This document shows, in pieces, positions 62,714 through 64,000 of a stretch of DNA of 64,000 nt. Source of the DNA: Streptomyces sp. RPT161 (GTDB lineage: Bacteria > Actinomycetota > Actinomycetes > Streptomycetales > Streptomycetaceae); NCBI RefSeq assembly GCF_027533845.1, contig NZ_JAPZVN010000008.1:186001-250000 (forward strand), in the 5' to 3' direction. The notes under the pieces were generated by a model that saw only the letters and a list, made by a program, of their open reading frames with translations, ran no database searches and was not told the origin of the DNA. The position numbers and the translations under genes are program-made. Each line of letters starts with the position of its first letter. The stretch's first letter is position 1.

Positions 62714-64000
62714 TCACAGCGCGTACAGCGGGTTGGGCACGGTCCCGTGGACGGCGGCGTGCGGGCGCTGCGGCCGGTCGCGGTAGCCGTCGAGGTGCAG
62801 CCGGTTGCGGTTCAGGCAGAGCCGGTCGATGCGCGGGGTGAGCAGGTCGAAGGTCACGAAACGCTCCTTCAGCTCGGGGAAGCGGTCCTGGTGGCGCAGC
62901 ACCTCGTCGCGCACCAGCCCCCAGAACTCGTCCTCGGGAACGCCGAGTTGGTCCTCGCACAGCGGGGCGAGGTAGCGGAAGACGCCGACGAACAGGCCGG
63001 AGTGGATGAACTGGGTGAGGAACGTGGGTGGTTCGGTGAGCAGCACCTCCCGTACCGCGTCGGGCATGGTGCGGTGTTCCGGTAGGGGTTCGGCGCTGAT
63101 GTTGATGTCGTCCACGAAGTCCTTGATCGCCAGCCGGACCGGTACGTCGTCCTCGTCGAAGACGACGATGGCGTTCTCGCCGTGCGGGGAGAAGACCGTT
63201 CCGTACTGGTAGAGGAAGTGCAGCAGCGGCGGCAGCAGGGCGGCGAACAGGCGGCGCAGCCAGGTGTGCGGGGCGAGTCCGGAGCGGCGGACGAGTTCCG
63301 CGGTGAAGGACCGCCCCTCGGGGTCGGTGTGGATCAGCGCGGCGAGGGTGCGGGCGCGCTCACCGGGGTCGAGGTGTCCGGTGAGCGGTTCGCGCCAGAT
63401 GGCGCCGAGCAACTCCTTGTACTGGTAGGGGACTTCCGGCAGCCGGCGGTAGACGGGGTGGTCGACGGCGACGGAGGCGACCTCGCCCAGCAGGATCACC
63501 CGGCAGTCGTCGCGCAGGAACGGGTCGGCGTCGCGCACCGCGTGCACCCAGGAGGTGACGGCGGGCGCGGCGAGGGTGCGTTCGGTGGGCAGTCCGCGCC
63601 AGACGAGGGTGTTGAGGATGGACAGCGGCAGTTTGACGGTGTGCCGGTCGGGGCGGCTGGTGTTGAGGAAGGTGCGGATGGACTGCTGCGGCAGCCGCAG
63701 ATCGCCGTCGGTGGGCAGTGGGACGATGTCGTCGGCGGCGATGGAGGAGGCGAACAGCGGCAGGACGGTCTCGTCCCACTGCCACGGGTGCACCGGCAGG
63801 TAGAGGTAGTCCTCGGGCATCAGGCCGCGCTCGCGCAGCGTACGGGCGAACAACTCGCGTACCGGTTCGTCCAGTTCGCGGGAGTAGAGCCGCTCGGGGC
63901 CGCTCAGCGACGGTACGCCGCGGTAGGCGGCGAGGGTGGTGCGCACCGCGATCCACGGCAGCGGCTGGGCGCGGCGGGCCTCCGGGGTCCAGCGGTCGGC
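62714..64000 (-). CDS. IucA/IucC-family NIS siderophore synthetase, C-terminal part
   Basis: This ATP-dependent synthetase for hydroxamate or citrate-type siderophores has its 5' end beyond the window; about 429 residues are visible. Active-site motifs are LPVHPWQWDE, RTFLNTSRPDRHTVKLPLSILNT (key Lys in TVKLPLSI) and GTVFSPHGENAIVV. It ends with the FhuF-like C-terminal domain. It resembles DesD and its Streptomyces paralogues, which join N-hydroxy-diamine units. It is on the same strand as dinG, 82 bp upstream of it, but is functionally unrelated. Iron regulation cannot be checked because the promoter is outside. Confidence 0.9.
   Translation of the reverse strand, partial: ADRWTPEARRAQPLPWIAVRTTLAAYRGVPSLSGPERLYSRELDEPVRELFARTLRERGLMPEDYLYLPVHPWQWDETVLPLFASSIAADDIVPLPTDGDLRLPQQSIRTFLNTSRPDRHTVKLPLSILNTLVWRGLPTERTLAAPAVTSWVHAVRDADPFLRDDCRVILLGEVASVAVDHPVYRRLPEVPYQYKELLGAIWREPLTGHLDPGERARTLAALIHTDPEGRSFTAELVRRSGLAPHTWLRRLFAALLPPLLHFLYQYGTVFSPHGENAIVVFDEDDVPVRLAIKDFVDDINISAEPLPEHRTMPDAVREVLLTEPPTFLTQFIHSGLFVGVFRYLAPLCEDQLGVPEDEFWGLVRDEVLRHQDRFPELKERFVTFDLLTPRIDRLCLNRNRLHLDGYRDRPQRPHAAVHGTVPNPLYAL

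Overview
The window is very GC-rich, core-type chromosomal DNA of a Streptomyces. The gene set is diagnostic: cutRS, sepH, a DasR-type dre box in front of ptsH, parC/parE, hrdB, whiH, nrdRJ, lexA and a hydroxamate-type siderophore synthetase. From memory, the gene order matches the S. coelicolor stretch from about SCO5863 (cutS) down to SCO5799, with the intergenic spacing and gene sizes expected of vertically inherited core DNA. I see no rRNA, tRNA, CRISPR array, insertion sequence, prophage or integrative element.

Layout. 1-1.4 kb: cutR and the start of cutS. 1.5-6.2 kb: inositol-phosphatase-like enzyme, coproporphyrin ferrochelatase, and an MFS transporter overlapping a sugar-lactone oxidase. 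6.2-10.6 kb: a membrane protein with a low-complexity tail, the FtsZ regulator sepH, a rhodanese and a two-domain VOC protein. 10.6-16 kb: thymidine kinase, an alkaline-phosphatase-fold enzyme coupled to a DUF5998 gene, and a large GNAT/acyl-CoA-ligase fusion. 16-24 kb: ptsH, a GntR regulator, a two-subunit M16 protease, parC and a sucrase/ferredoxin-like protein. 24-34 kb: an NMT1/TauA-type ABC importer, a CitA/CitB-type two-component pair, a DUF485/ActP-like symporter operon, and a DUF1453/NarL-type two-component operon. 34-43 kb: tandem GNAT, parE, a small zinc-ribbon-like protein, a secreted trypsin-like protease, hrdB, whiH and an NrtR-like Nudix regulator. 43-51 kb: alpha/beta hydrolase, DUF4192 protein, an unusual RecQ with a C-terminal phosphoribosyltransferase-like domain, two poorly characterised genes, rnhB and an ADP-ribosylglycohydrolase. 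51-55.5 kb: an accessory-looking TetR / SDR / ECF41 sigma / YdbC-like / VOC group. 55.5-64 kb: nrdJ, nrdR, lexA, dinG and the C-terminal part of an IucA/IucC synthetase.

The replication/repair theme is strong: both topoisomerase IV subunits, recQ, rnhB, nrdRJ, tdk, lexA and dinG. Development and cell-cycle genes (sepH, whiH, hrdB) are interleaved. Several control sites can be read directly: a dre box at ptsH, two NrdR boxes three helical turns apart at nrdR, a LexA box at lexA and a second LexA-like box upstream of parE. There are also perfect DnaA boxes in inverted orientation between recQ and the DUF4192 gene, a 21-bp palindrome at the tetR gene, an ECF41-type promoter candidate inside the ECF41 locus, and repeated GGGTGGAGA boxes ahead of a two-component operon. 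Most convergent gene pairs are separated by very long perfect GC hairpins without U-tracts.

The most promising places for undescribed biology are three. First, the recQ neighbourhood: helicase/PRTase fusion, DUF4192 partner, DnaA boxes in the shared promoter, and orphan genes beside it. Second, the ECF41 locus, with a hairpin leader between promoter and target gene. Third, the G-quadruplex-prone divergent promoter between the Nudix regulator and the hydrolase. Functional calls rest on motifs and recalled family knowledge; no database search was run.
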